Source: an uncultured Bacillota bacterium (GTDB lineage Bacteria > Bacillota > Clostridia > Oscillospirales > Oscillospiraceae). From it: 64,000 nucleotides of DNA. The number at the start of each line of letters is the position of its first letter. Position 1 is the first letter of the stretch. The stretch covers positions 29,442 to 93,441 of the forward strand of contig CANEFX010000009.1 of NCBI GenBank assembly GCA_947426945.1, written 5' to 3'. A program made the position numbers and the translations under genes. Below the pieces are notes generated by a model, which ran no database searches, was not told where the DNA came from, and saw only the letters and a list, made by a program, of their open reading frames with translations. Shown here in pieces: positions 1 to 8,553 of this stretch.

Positions 1-44
1 TTTCCCCTTCCTGGGCGGGGGAACAGGCAAAACCCCATTACAAA

Positions 45-73
45 GCGGCCCGGTGGGGAATCCACCGGGCCGC
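45..73 (-). terminator. Hairpin terminator downstream of the small gene at 202-498
   Basis: Twelve-base inverted repeat gcggcccggtgg (45-56) / ccaccgggccgc (62-73) with a five-base loop. Read on the minus strand it is followed by a T-rich stretch (CTTTG...GGGGTTTTG). Bases 74-201 between it and the gene are GC-rich with no convincing coding frame on either strand. Bases 1-44 show nothing that can be assigned. Confidence 0.55.
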
Positions 74-201
74 CAGCTGTTTCAGGAGGAAAAGAAGAAA
101 ACCTTTTATCCTTGGTATATCAAAAGCCAAGGCCGCCAATGCGGCGGGAGCGGCGGCGCCGGCCGCCCCTCGCTCTATACTATGCGCCGGCCGCCGGAGG
201 G

Positions 202-498
202 TCACAGTAAAAACAGCCACACCGCCCAGCCCGCTGAGGCCAGCGCCGCCCCCAGGGCCCCCCAGGCAGGGGCCGGGATGCGCTCCAGCCGCCGGTTCCA
301 GACCCTGCCCTGTTTGATATAGCCGTCGGCGGCCTGCCGGGCTTCCCGCAGCACCTTGTCGGCGCTCACTCCCTCCCTGGCCAGGGCCTCCTCCTTGACA
401 ATGAAGATTGCTTCCTCAAACAGGCGCGGGTCAGGGGACTTGACCAGAATCACCTGCCGAGTGATTCCCTTGACCATGGTAACCACATCCTTTCCCAT
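202..498 (-). CDS. Conserved small protein with C-terminal membrane anchor, function unknown
   Basis: A 98-residue protein. Residues 8-62 are polar and mixed alpha/beta (motif KGITRQVILVKSPDPRLFEE), and the last ~20 residues form one hydrophobic helix ending directly at the stop, so it is probably tail-anchored. An AAAGGA ribosome site precedes the first ATG; a second in-frame ATG at 477 would also fit and would give a 91-residue product. It lies 193 bases downstream of gpr on the same strand, so it may be co-transcribed with the spore protease gene and act in sporulation, but that is inference. Its composition looks like a genuine clostridial hypothetical family and it is not a shadow of another frame. 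I do not recognise a function. Confidence 0.7.
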   Translation of the reverse strand: MGKDVVTMVKGITRQVILVKSPDPRLFEEAIFIVKEEALAREGVSADKVLREARQAADGYIKQGRVWNRRLERIPAPAWGALGAALASAGWAVWLFLL

Positions 499-691
499 TC
501 TTTTCCTTTAGTCTGCCCCGGTTCCCTCCGGAATATCCCAAAATGTCCGAACCCTGCAGACGGCATAAAAGCGCTCCCTTCCGGTCCCCTTTTAACCCTG
601 TTTCTATTCCAAAAAATCCGATTCCGAGGGAAACATCGTATTATTTCAATATAATATTACAATTTGTATATTATCTGTCGCTGGCGGACAG

Positions 692-1582
692 TCAGGCCAG
701 CAGCAGCTCCAGCTCCTCCACCGAAATTCCGGGCTGGAGGGCCATGCTGATCCCGTAGCCGATAACCTTGGACAGATCGCTTACCTGGCTGTCAATATCC
801 TTGGGGGTAACCAGCAGGTCCCGACCCTCGTTTAGGTCGGGCAGCTCGTCGGCACCCAGCAGGTCGGCGGCCAGGGTAGCCCCGTCCACCACCGTGGGAA
901 CCCCCACGGCCACAACGGGTACGCCCAGGGTATCCCGGGTCAGACCCATGCGGTGGTTGCCTACTCCGGAGCCGGGGATAACGCCCGTGTCAGCCAGCTG
1001 CACCGTCCGGCACAGCCGCTTCAGCGACCGGGAGGCCAGGGCATCCACCGCCACTACGCAGGCGGGCCGGAGCTTTTCGCACACCGCCCGCACCAGCTCG
1101 CCGCTCTCCACCCCGGTGGTGCCCATTACCTCGGCGGCCAGGGAGGCCACCGGCCGCAAGTGCCCAAAATGTTCCGGCATTTTTCTTACCAAATGGCGGG
1201 TAACCAGCACATTTTCGTGAACCTTCGGGCCTATGGCGTCAGGGGTGATGGCCCGGTTGCCCAGTCCCGCTACCAGCACCAGACCGTCCTCCGGAATCTC
1301 CCGCAGCAGGCCGGCCAGCTCCCCCGCCACCGCCCGGACCGACCGCTGAAAGATTCCCTCCTCCCGACTGGCCAGTCCCTCCAGGGTGAGGGTGATATAG
1401 CCGCCCCGGGGCTTGCCCAGGGCTTCCTCTCCCCTCTGGTCCAGTATCCTGACCGTGTTCACCGGGACTCCCTCCCGGACGCTGTCCCGGGCCTCCACTC
1501 CCGGCAGGACGGTAAGCGCCCCTGCCCCCTCCTGCCACAGCTCCCTGGCCTCCAGGGCCAGGTCGGTCCGCCTGATCCGCAT
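692..1582 (-). CDS. gpr: GPR endopeptidase, germination protease for small acid-soluble spore proteins
   Basis: A 296-residue germination protease (peptidase family A25), which cleaves SASPs during spore outgrowth. Family blocks are clear: GLGNRAITPDAIGP at 106-119, ENVLVTRH at 123-130, VVAVDALASRS at 176-186, a Gly-rich GVIPGSGVGNHR block at about 200-211, and TPKDIDSQVSDLSKVIGYGI near 259-278. The two acidic residues thought to be catalytic in the Bacillus enzyme correspond to D115 and D180. The N-terminal TDLALEA resembles the region where the zymogen is autoprocessed. It is shorter than the roughly 320-370 residues usual for the family, mostly at the C-terminus. AAGGGAG lies eight bases before the ATG. 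It is divergent from rpsT. It implies an endospore-forming host. Confidence 0.96.
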   Translation of the reverse strand: MRIRRTDLALEARELWQEGAGALTVLPGVEARDSVREGVPVNTVRILDQRGEEALGKPRGGYITLTLEGLASREEGIFQRSVRAVAGELAGLLREIPEDGLVLVAGLGNRAITPDAIGPKVHENVLVTRHLVRKMPEHFGHLRPVASLAAEVMGTTGVESGELVRAVCEKLRPACVVAVDALASRSLKRLCRTVQLADTGVIPGSGVGNHRMGLTRDTLGVPVVAVGVPTVVDGATLAADLLGADELPDLNEGRDLLVTPKDIDSQVSDLSKVIGYGISMALQPGISVEELELLLA

Positions 1583-1692
1583 CCGCCGCGCTCCCTTCTA
1601 TACAAAATGCAGTGGAATATTTTTCATGCGCACCTAGCTTTTGCGGCTTTTGGAAAACTATCCGGAGAAAATAAAAAAAATCCAAAAAACAG

Positions 1693-1721
1693 TTGATTTT
1701 TTCGGGAAGCAATGGTACAAT
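1693..1721 (+). promoter_or_regulatory. rpsT promoter (sigma-A type)
   Basis: TTGATT (1693-1698) and TACAAT (1716-1721) are separated by 17 bases, about 60 bases before the rpsT start. Confidence 0.75.
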
Positions 1722-1783
1722 ACAAATCTGCGTGGGCGCACTGCCGCCCAAATCAAGGATGAAAATCGGAGGAGGTGTTTGGT

Positions 1784-2047
1784 TTGCCGAATATTAAGTC
1801 TGCCAAGAAGCGCGTACTGGTGTCTCAGGCCAAGGCCGCGCAGAATAAGGCCGCGAAATCCGCGCTGAAGACCGACATTAAGAAGTTTGAGGCCGCGGTG
1901 GCGGAAGGCAACCGCAGCGAGGCCGATGCCGCTTACAAGGTGGCCGTCAAGGCGGTGGACAAGGCCGCTGCCAAGGGTCTGCTGCACCGCAACAATGCCG
2001 CCAACAAGAAGAGCAAGATGACCGTCAAGCTGAGCAAGCTGGCTTGA
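1784..2047 (+). CDS. rpsT: 30S ribosomal protein bS20, TTG start
   Basis: Ribosomal protein S20, 87 residues and very rich in Lys and Ala. The conserved beginning PNIKSAKKRV and the ending MTVKLSKLA are present. The start is a TTG at 1784. A GTG at 1775 is in frame, but it lies inside the ribosome site GGAGGAGG (1768-1775), whereas the TTG is eight bases from it and restores the usual MPNIKSAKKR start. S20 binds 16S rRNA early in 30S assembly. Bases 1722-1767 form its short leader. It is monocistronic, with its own promoter and terminator. Confidence 0.97.
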   Translation: MPNIKSAKKRVLVSQAKAAQNKAAKSALKTDIKKFEAAVAEGNRSEADAAYKVAVKAVDKAAAKGLLHRNNAANKKSKMTVKLSKLA

Positions 2048-2064
2048 TCGTAACGCGCGTGGAA

Positions 2065-2091
2065 AGCCGTCTGAACACAGACGGCTTTTTT
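2065..2091 (+). terminator. rpsT intrinsic terminator
   Basis: Perfect nine-base stem AGCCGTCTG (2065-2073) / CAGACGGCT (2078-2086), four-base loop, then a run of Ts to 2091. Confidence 0.92.
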
Positions 2092-2185
2092 CGTATTTGT
2101 TCTCACAGAGATATGTGCTAATATCATCATTGTCTCCCGCCTCTTCTGCCAAAGGGGCCTTTGAAATACGAAAGGAGGCCCGTCC

Positions 2186-3040
2186 ATGAAAAAAATTCTC
2201 TCCCTCCCCCCGGTCTCTTTCGTAATGGAAGCGGCGGAGCTCTATATGTCCATCGGGGCTCCCCGGGCGGCGGCAGCCCTGTCCTACTTTTTGATCCTGA
2301 CCCTCTTCCCCCTGCTGGTCTGCGTCAACTACTTCATCGGCCTGTTCCACTTGGATCTGGAAAACCTGCTCCGCTCCCTGGACCAGTTCCTGCCCGCCGG
2401 CGCGCTGGCGGTGATGGAGGACTATCTGGGCTACGTGGCGGGCAGTCAGTCCGACGCGCTGCTGCTGGCCAGCGTCGTCACCATTCTTATCTCCGCCTCG
2501 GCAGGGCTGCGCACCCTGCTGGCCACACTGGACAGCCTCCACGGGACGCAAAACGTCCCCATTGTCCGCCGGGTGACGCTCAGCGTGCTGCTGTCCGCCC
2601 TGTTTCTGCTCACCATCTATCTGTCGGTGGTGGTCATCTTCACCGGAGAATGGTTTTTCTGGCTGCTGGAGGACCGGCTGCCCCGGAACATCGCCGAGCT
2701 GATCCCTCTGGAGGCCCTTTCAGGGCTGTGGCGATGGATGCGCTATCTTCTGCTGTTCTGCTTTGTGCTGCTGCTGGTGCTTGTGGTATACCGGGCGGGC
2801 ACCCCGCGAAGGGCCATGCGCAGCCGAATGGTGGTGCTCTCCTCCCTGCTGGCCGCTTTGTCCATCGCCGGGGCCTCGGCGGTGTTCTCCTGGTTTATCG
2901 GCATGTCCTCCCGCTACGCACTGGTCTATGGCTCCCTGGCCTCCCTTATCATCCTGCTGGTGTGGCTCTACCTGTGCGGCTGCATTCTGCTGCTGGGGGC
3001 GGTGGTGGGCCGGGTGATAGAGAATCGGCAAAAGGATTGA
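2186..3040 (+). CDS. YihY/BrkB family inner membrane protein
   Basis: A 284-residue polytopic membrane protein of the YihY/virulence factor BrkB (UPF0761) family. It has about six hydrophobic segments. The family N-terminus is visible (SIGAPRAAAALSYFLILTLF), with a conserved central loop containing LRTLLATLDSLHGT and a C-terminal helix pair. The molecular function of this family is not settled; it was once called ribonuclease BN in error. AAAGGAGG precedes the ATG by about eight bases. It is a single gene between the rpsT terminator and its own strong hairpin. Confidence 0.92.
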   Translation: MKKILSLPPVSFVMEAAELYMSIGAPRAAAALSYFLILTLFPLLVCVNYFIGLFHLDLENLLRSLDQFLPAGALAVMEDYLGYVAGSQSDALLLASVVTILISASAGLRTLLATLDSLHGTQNVPIVRRVTLSVLLSALFLLTIYLSVVVIFTGEWFFWLLEDRLPRNIAELIPLEALSGLWRWMRYLLLFCFVLLLVLVVYRAGTPRRAMRSRMVVLSSLLAALSIAGASAVFSWFIGMSSRYALVYGSLASLIILLVWLYLCGCILLLGAVVGRVIENRQKD

Positions 3041-3071
3041 ACGGGCAGCGCCGGCTTCGGCGCTGCCCGTT
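3040..3071 (+). terminator. Terminator hairpin after the YihY gene
   Basis: Thirteen-base stem AACGGGCAGCGCC (3040-3052) / GGCGCTGCCCGTT (3059-3071), with only a weak T-tract after it. It lies between convergent genes and may serve both. Confidence 0.75.
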
Positions 3072-3075
3072 CGCT

Positions 3076-3228
3076 TTACTGTTCATCTTTGGATCGTTCC
3101 GGTCCTGATTTCGGCTCACCGGAGGAAATATACAACTCCTCACATTCCCGCTGGGCTTCAATCAGGAGATTCACGGCAGCTTCATTGGCCCGGAACATCT
3201 TCAGATACATTTCCTTACAGTCCGGCAT
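3076..3228 (-). CDS. Small hypothetical protein, about 50 residues
   Basis: Reading from the ATG at 3228 gives a 50-residue, Glu- and Cys-containing, probably helical peptide (MPDCKEMYLKMFRANEAAV onward) ending in a charged tail. This part reads like a real small clostridial protein. The upstream extension of the frame to 3408 has a different, non-protein-like composition, so I chose the internal ATG. No strong Shine-Dalgarno is visible before it (only TTGGAATGG), which lowers confidence. I do not recognise a function. Confidence 0.45.
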   Translation of the reverse strand: MPDCKEMYLKMFRANEAAVNLLIEAQRECEELYISSGEPKSGPERSKDEQ

Positions 3229-3426
3229 ACAAACACGACCATTCCAAGAGACAGCCCCGAACGACTGTCTCTCTGTTTTCTCAACGGTTCTGCCCGCGGA
3301 GGGAGTGTACAGGAGGGTGAGGAGTTGGCCTCCCCCCGCAGGGTTTCCCGCCGAGACAAACAAAAGCGGTGCGGAACTCAATAACCCCACACCGCATATT
3401 TCAGACACAAACTCTCAAACGGGGAC

Positions 3427-3455
3427 TTGAAAAGAGGGAAGGTTTCCGTTATAAT
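3427..3455 (+). promoter_or_regulatory. Strong sigma-A promoter of a candidate small RNA
   Basis: TTGAAA (3427-3432), a 17-base spacer and a perfect TATAAT (3450-3455). No coding frame follows; a structured stretch and a terminator do. Confidence 0.8.
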
Positions 3456-3461
3456 GAGAGT

Positions 3462-3544
3462 TGGTGCAGCAATGCTGTTGTGTGGGTGCCGTTTTCACCC
3501 GTACAGGGACGCGGGGGGGCTTAGACCCCGCGTCCTGCCCTTTT
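3462..3544 (+). ncRNA. Candidate small structured RNA (unassigned)
   Basis: About 83 bases lie between a near-consensus promoter and an intrinsic terminator. The stretch shows a short GCAGCA/TGCTGT stem, then GGGTG (3484-3488) / CACCC (3496-3500), then the terminator stem GGACGCGGGG (3507-3516) / CCCCGCGTCC (3526-3535) followed by TTTTATTT. There is no open frame with a ribosome site. It lacks the conserved tetraloop region of SRP RNA and is too short for typical 6S, tmRNA or RNase P RNA. The other bases between 3229 and 3719 hold only this unit and the next operon promoter. Confidence 0.55.
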
Positions 3545-3634
3545 ATTTGCCTCTTGCCGGTAGTATAGCATATTTTGTCGAATAACACAAGGAATATTTT
3601 CAGGTGCGGGCCGATTTTCGGGCCGCGTTTTCTC

Positions 3635-3663
3635 TTTCCAAATCCCGTCGATTGTGCTACAAT
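3635..3663 (+). promoter_or_regulatory. Probable promoter of the four-gene operon at 3.7-12.1 kb
   Basis: TTTCCA (3635-3640), a 17-base spacer and TACAAT (3658-3663), 57 bases before the first gene. The -35 box matches consensus at four of six positions. Confidence 0.5.
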
Positions 3664-3719
3664 TATTATGAGAAAATTTTGCCGCTGCGCAGTGGCGGGG
3701 CGGCTGATGGGGTGACGGT

Positions 3720-6700
3720 ATGAATAAAATGATCCGCCAGCTGAACCGCGACATTCTGGAGGCGTTGGCCGCCCGACATCCGGGGGGCGGGCTGACCAGC
3801 CGCCGGACTCTCCAGGACCTGATGAAAGCCCCCGCCTGGACCGACGGTCTGTCCGCCCTGTTTCCCATCCGGGAGCGGCTGAGCTGCGCCCATATTCTGG
3901 AGCTGTGCACTCCTATTCTGTACACGCTGTGCCCCGCCCCTCCGGAGCAAGGCTGGGGGGCCTTTACCTACCAATACGTCTGCCATCTCATGTTCCCGGA
4001 AAACGGCTTTGCCCCCGAGGCAGGCCGCTGCGGGGCCGGGGCGGAGTTCTACCTCACCGTGCTCCAGATCCTGCTGGACCACGAGCGGTCCGCCCTGCCC
4101 TTTGACCCTATGATGGACTTCCGGTTCCTCACCGAGGAGGAGTACGAGGCCTGCGACAAGGCCCGGGAGTACCGCCGCTTCCTGGCCGCCTGGCGGGGGG
4201 AGTTCATCTATGAGTTGATGCGCCTGGGGCTGGAGTTCACCCCCTTCAAGACCCTGAGCCACATCTCCGGCGTCCACTACATTGCCATGACCGCCGCCCG
4301 GGGGCTGGCGGAGGCCGGGGTGGAGGTGGATCTGGCCCTCATCTCCGCCGCCGCCGCCACCCACGACGTGGGCAAGTTCGGCTGCCGCCCCGGGGAACGG
4401 GTGCCCTATCTCCACTATTACTACACCGACCAGTGGCTGCTGGACCGGAAGATGGAGGACATCAGCCACATCGCCTCCAACCACTCCACCTGGGACCTGG
4501 AGCTGGAGTCCCTGTCGGTGGAGTCTCTGCTGCTCATCTACGCCGACTTCCGCTCCAAATCGGAGCGGGACAGCGAGGGCCGGGAGGTGGTGGTCCTCTA
4601 TCCCCTGGACCAGTCCTTCCAGGTAATCTTGTCCAAGCTGGACAACGTGGACCGGAAGAAGCGCCGCCGGTATGAGTTTGTATACGGCAAGCTCCACGAC
4701 TTTGAGGACTACATGCGCCGCCTGGGGGTGGACGTGGACCTCACCGGCCAGCGGCAGGAACCCGTCCCTGTAAAGGACCCCGCCCTCATGGGCCAGGAGG
4801 AGACCCTGGACGGGCTGATCCTCCTGTCGGTGGAGCACAACCTGCAGCTGATGCACATGCTGTCCAACGAGCAGCGCTTCGGCAACATTATTGAGGCCGC
4901 CCGCTCCACCAAGAGCTGGCAGCAGCTGCGGGCCTACCTTAACGTCTTTGAGGAGTACTTTACCTATCTGTCTGTGCGCCAGAAAACCCAGGCTCTGTCC
5001 TTCCTTTATGAGCTGCTGATGCACCGTGAGGGCGACATCCGCCGTCAGGCCGGCGCCCTGATCGGCCAGATCATCGCCCGGTTTCACCTGGTCTACCGCA
5101 AGGAGGTGCCCGCCGACGCCCAGAACGACCCGGCAGAGGAGGTCCCTTTCACCCTGTGGGGCCAGTACCTGGATATGATCATCTTCCCCGACCACAAGAC
5201 CACCCCCCAGCAGCGCTCCCACATCAGCTACACCCTGAAGCTGGTGGTGGAGTCCATGCTGAACCACGCCCGGCCGGGGGATATCCCCCGCTTCCTGGAC
5301 GCCCTGCTGAGCTATTACGACGACCCACAGCACACCGACGACGACACCGCCTTCACCCTGCTGGACGCCGCCCGCTACCTCCCCCCCAAGCACTACGGGG
5401 AGCAGACGAGGGAGAAGCTGGTGAACTTCGCCGCCCACTTTGCGGTGGACCACGAGCTCCGGCTGACCACCGCCGCCCTCCAGTTTCTGCGGGAGACAGT
5501 GCGCAACATCCCCCGCAGCCACCCCCAGATGGCCCGCATCGCCGACCTGACCGAGGGGGTCCCCTCCAGCCAGCTGACCACTGTCTTTCTCAAGTGCCGC
5601 ATTCTGCGCCGGGCGGGCCGGGATGTGTCCGCCCTGGAGCGCACCCTCTACCACACCGACATCACCAGCGAGGTCTTTCTGGACAACCTGAAGATCGCCA
5701 CTCCCTGGGTGGTGAAGGTTGCGGGGGTGGAGCTGCTCCGGGACCAGGTGGAGCACGGGCTGGACGCCCACATCCTCCACATCGCCACCCACTTCTCCAA
5801 CCTGGTCAAGGTGTCTGAGCGGGTGGTGGTCCGGCACACCGCCGGCTCCGCCCTGGTGCACACTCTGTCCCTCCTGCGCAGGGAACAGCGCAACGAGGTG
5901 GTGGTAGAGCTGGGCAAGGGGCTGGAGATGGGCCAGTACGAGATCTCCAAATACATCCCCCAGTATCTGGGAGAGGCCGCCCTCTACCTCCACCCCAGCG
6001 AGCTGGACGAGCAGGTGCTGTGGCTTAAGACCCTTCTCGGCTCCCCCAACGACTCCGCCGTGGCCGGGGCGCTGAACACCATCGCCGTGCTGCTTCAGCA
6101 TTACCCCGCCTATCAGCAGCGCTTCCCCGAGCGGCGGGAACACTATGAGGACCGCCGGCAGGAGCTTCTGGGTCTGCTCCTTCAGGGCCTGGCTCACTAC
6201 CGGGAGACGGTGCGGCAGGAGGCCCTGCTGGTCACCGGCAAGCTGTTGTTTGAAAGCCCCCTGCTGGGCATGGAGGAGAAAGCCCGTCTGTTCTCTCTCA
6301 GCTACCGGAAGCTGCTCTTCCTCACACAGGAGTCCTCCTCCCGGCAGGACGGCCTCACCTTTTTCTACCGGGCGGCCGCCCTGGCCCACATCAACCGCTT
6401 TATCGCTCTGCGGCGGCTGGACCACGGCCCCTTTACCTTTGAAAAGCCCCGGAAGGTAGCTTTCTTCCCCGGCACCTTCGACCCCTTTACCCTGTCCCAC
6501 AAGGGCATCGTCCACGCTATCCGGGATCTGGGCTTTGAGGTGTATCTGGCGGTGGACGAGTTCTCCTGGTCCAAAAAGGCCCAGCCTCACCTGATCCGCC
6601 GGCAGATTGTCAACCTGTCCGTCGCCGGGGACTTCCACGTCCACCTCTTCCCCGACGATATCCCGGTGAACATCGCCAACCCCGCTGACCTGCGGCGGCT

Positions 6701-8516
6701 CACCGAGCTGTTCCCCCACCAGCAGGTGTATATCGTGGCGGGCAGCGACGTGGTGGCCAACGCCTCCTCCTATAAGGCCCAGCCTCAGCCCTTCTCCATC
6801 CACCAGATGAACCACGTCATCTTCCGCCGGGCGGGGGAGGCTGAGCTGCCCGCTCCCCTGCCCATCACCGGGGAGGTTATTCAGCTCCAGCTTCCCCCCC
6901 ACCTGGAGGATATCAGTTCCACCCGCATCCGGGAAAATGTGGATTTGAACCGGGATATCTCCAACTTCATCGACCCGGTGATTCAAGACTTTATCTATCA
7001 GAACGGCCTGTATCTCCGGGACAGCCAGACCAAACCCATGCTGGGGGCGGGGGATCTGGAGTTCCGGTGGGTGGGGGAACCCGACCCCCTGCTGCTGGAC
7101 AGCGTCACTGCCGGCCAGCCCGACCGGGAGGCCGTGCGCTCTGCCATCTCCGATCAGGGGGACCGGCTGCTGCTGCTGTGCCGGGCGGGCCGGGGGGACA
7201 TTCTGGGTTACATCGCCTACCGCTCCCTGACCACCTCTCAGCTGTTCACTGCCCTGGGGGACACCGAGCTGGCCAACCGCATCCGCCTGCGGGCGGCAGG
7301 CAAGGCTCTGCTCATCACCGCCCTGGCCGCCGACAGCACAGAGCGTTTTAAGGACTACCATCAGCTGCTTCTGTGCGAGCTGCTGGCCCGGGCTCTGGAG
7401 GAGGGCTGCGTCTACGGCGTGTTTTGTCCCCACGACGGGAGGCTGGACGACCGGCTGGAGGACGTCCTTCTCCGCACCGGGTTTCTGGCACGGGAGACGG
7501 GCCGCCCCCTCTGGGAAACCGACATGCACGCCCCCGCCACCCTTATTCAGAACCTGGAGACCACGATTCAGGAGCCTCTGTCCCAGAATCCCCGAGTGCT
7601 GGCCGCCATCCGCCGCAGCCACCAAAGCCTCCAGCGGGCCCTGGCCCGGCTTTACCCCGGCTCCCTGCTGCTCACCCTGTCCGCCGATATCATCCACCAG
7701 CGTCTGCTGGAAAAGATTACCGCCTATAACAGCGTTCCCGCTGTCCCCACCGTCCCGCGGGTACTGGGTGAAAACATGTGCGTCCCCTACGGCAAGCTTC
7801 TCCGGGGCAAAACGGTGCCCAACACCGTAACCAAGACCATCCACACCGACCGGGTCTACTCTCCCGACCTGTCGGAGAGCGTGATGGAGCCCTTCCCCTA
7901 TTACGCCCCCATCTCCAGCCAGATTCGTACCATCAAGTCCTTTGACCGGCCGGTGATCCTGGTGGACGATCTGATGCACCCGGGCTTCCGCTTCAAGGCC
8001 CTGGACCCCATCCTCCGGCAGGAAGGAGTGCCCATCCGCATGGTGCTGGTGGGGGTGCTGTCGGGCTACGGCAAGGACCTGATGGATGCCTGGGAGCGGC
8101 CGGTGGACTCGGTATACTATCTGCCCACCCTGCGCCAGTGGTTCATTGAGGCCACTCTGTACCCCTTCATCGGAGGCAACACCGTGCGGCGGCCCAGCTC
8201 CCCGGTGCCCGGCCTGCTGCCCGGCATCAACCACATCCTGCCCTACGCCAGCCCGGTCTATCAGGAGCCCTGCGCCCGAGAGGCGGTGTTCCAGCTGTCC
8301 AGGGCCTGCCTGGAGGGGGCGCTGGACGTGATCCGCACCCTGGAGCAGGAGTACCGCATCCTCTACGGCCGGAACCTCACCCTGTCCCGCCTGCCCGAGG
8401 CGGTCATCCTCCCCCTGTGCCCCGACAAGGGCACCTGCCTGCACTACGACCCCAGCCTGTCCGCCTCTGTCTATCTGGAGAACGACCTGGAGCAGCTGCT
8501 GAGACAGAATCAGTGA
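3720..8516 (+). CDS. Giant multidomain protein: HD, helical repeats, nucleotidylyltransferase, GNAT-like and PRTase-like
   Basis: A single open frame of 1598 residues without signal or membrane segments. The N-terminal ~170 residues are unassigned. An HD-type metal-dependent phosphohydrolase-like domain follows (HISGVHY near 181, THDVGKFG with the HD pair near 215-216, HIASNH near 251, Asp near 276). Residues ~380-890 are alpha-helical, repeat-like (HEAT/ARM style). At ~913-1100 there is a NadD-type nucleotidylyltransferase with FFPGTFDPFTLSHKGI and the ISSTRIRENVD motif. Residues ~1108-1250 resemble a GNAT acetyltransferase. Near 1411 a phosphoribosyltransferase-like loop reads ILVDDLMHPGFRFKAL. 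Standalone NadD is ~200 residues and its usual partner YqeK is a separate HD protein. Substrates cannot be told from sequence. It heads an operon with three genes spaced by 37, 12 and 26 bases. Confidence 0.85.
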   Translation: MNKMIRQLNRDILEALAARHPGGGLTSRRTLQDLMKAPAWTDGLSALFPIRERLSCAHILELCTPILYTLCPAPPEQGWGAFTYQYVCHLMFPENGFAPEAGRCGAGAEFYLTVLQILLDHERSALPFDPMMDFRFLTEEEYEACDKAREYRRFLAAWRGEFIYELMRLGLEFTPFKTLSHISGVHYIAMTAARGLAEAGVEVDLALISAAAATHDVGKFGCRPGERVPYLHYYYTDQWLLDRKMEDISHIASNHSTWDLELESLSVESLLLIYADFRSKSERDSEGREVVVLYPLDQSFQVILSKLDNVDRKKRRRYEFVYGKLHDFEDYMRRLGVDVDLTGQRQEPVPVKDPALMGQEETLDGLILLSVEHNLQLMHMLSNEQRFGNIIEAARSTKSWQQLRAYLNVFEEYFTYLSVRQKTQALSFLYELLMHREGDIRRQAGALIGQIIARFHLVYRKEVPADAQNDPAEEVPFTLWGQYLDMIIFPDHKTTPQQRSHISYTLKLVVESMLNHARPGDIPRFLDALLSYYDDPQHTDDDTAFTLLDAARYLPPKHYGEQTREKLVNFAAHFAVDHELRLTTAALQFLRETVRNIPRSHPQMARIADLTEGVPSSQLTTVFLKCRILRRAGRDVSALERTLYHTDITSEVFLDNLKIATPWVVKVAGVELLRDQVEHGLDAHILHIATHFSNLVKVSERVVVRHTAGSALVHTLSLLRREQRNEVVVELGKGLEMGQYEISKYIPQYLGEAALYLHPSELDEQVLWLKTLLGSPNDSAVAGALNTIAVLLQHYPAYQQRFPERREHYEDRRQELLGLLLQGLAHYRETVRQEALLVTGKLLFESPLLGMEEKARLFSLSYRKLLFLTQESSSRQDGLTFFYRAAALAHINRFIALRRLDHGPFTFEKPRKVAFFPGTFDPFTLSHKGIVHAIRDLGFEVYLAVDEFSWSKKAQPHLIRRQIVNLSVAGDFHVHLFPDDIPVNIANPADLRRLTELFPHQQVYIVAGSDVVANASSYKAQPQPFSIHQMNHVIFRRAGEAELPAPLPITGEVIQLQLPPHLEDISSTRIRENVDLNRDISNFIDPVIQDFIYQNGLYLRDSQTKPMLGAGDLEFRWVGEPDPLLLDSVTAGQPDREAVRSAISDQGDRLLLLCRAGRGDILGYIAYRSLTTSQLFTALGDTELANRIRLRAAGKALLITALAADSTERFKDYHQLLLCELLARALEEGCVYGVFCPHDGRLDDRLEDVLLRTGFLARETGRPLWETDMHAPATLIQNLETTIQEPLSQNPRVLAAIRRSHQSLQRALARLYPGSLLLTLSADIIHQRLLEKITAYNSVPAVPTVPRVLGENMCVPYGKLLRGKTVPNTVTKTIHTDRVYSPDLSESVMEPFPYYAPISSQIRTIKSFDRPVILVDDLMHPGFRFKALDPILRQEGVPIRMVLVGVLSGYGKDLMDAWERPVDSVYYLPTLRQWFIEATLYPFIGGNTVRRPSSPVPGLLPGINHILPYASPVYQEPCAREAVFQLSRACLEGALDVIRTLEQEYRILYGRNLTLSRLPEAVILPLCPDKGTCLHYDPSLSASVYLENDLEQLLRQNQ

Positions 8517-8553
8517 AAGAAAGACAAATTACACAACAGGATGTGATATCATC

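Noticed and set aside
3462..3544. Identification as SRP RNA, 6S RNA or another named RNA
   Set aside because: The conserved SRP apical loop sequence and the long open 6S bubble are not present, and no other family could be matched by eye.
3666..8444. Very long open frame on the minus strand opposite the giant protein, and similar long antisense frames at 28934-31423, 31351-33135, 55270-57162 and elsewhere
   Set aside because: They are mirror frames of strongly coding genes in high-GC DNA. They lack ribosome sites, and their composition (His, Gln, Gly, Arg runs) is not protein-like.
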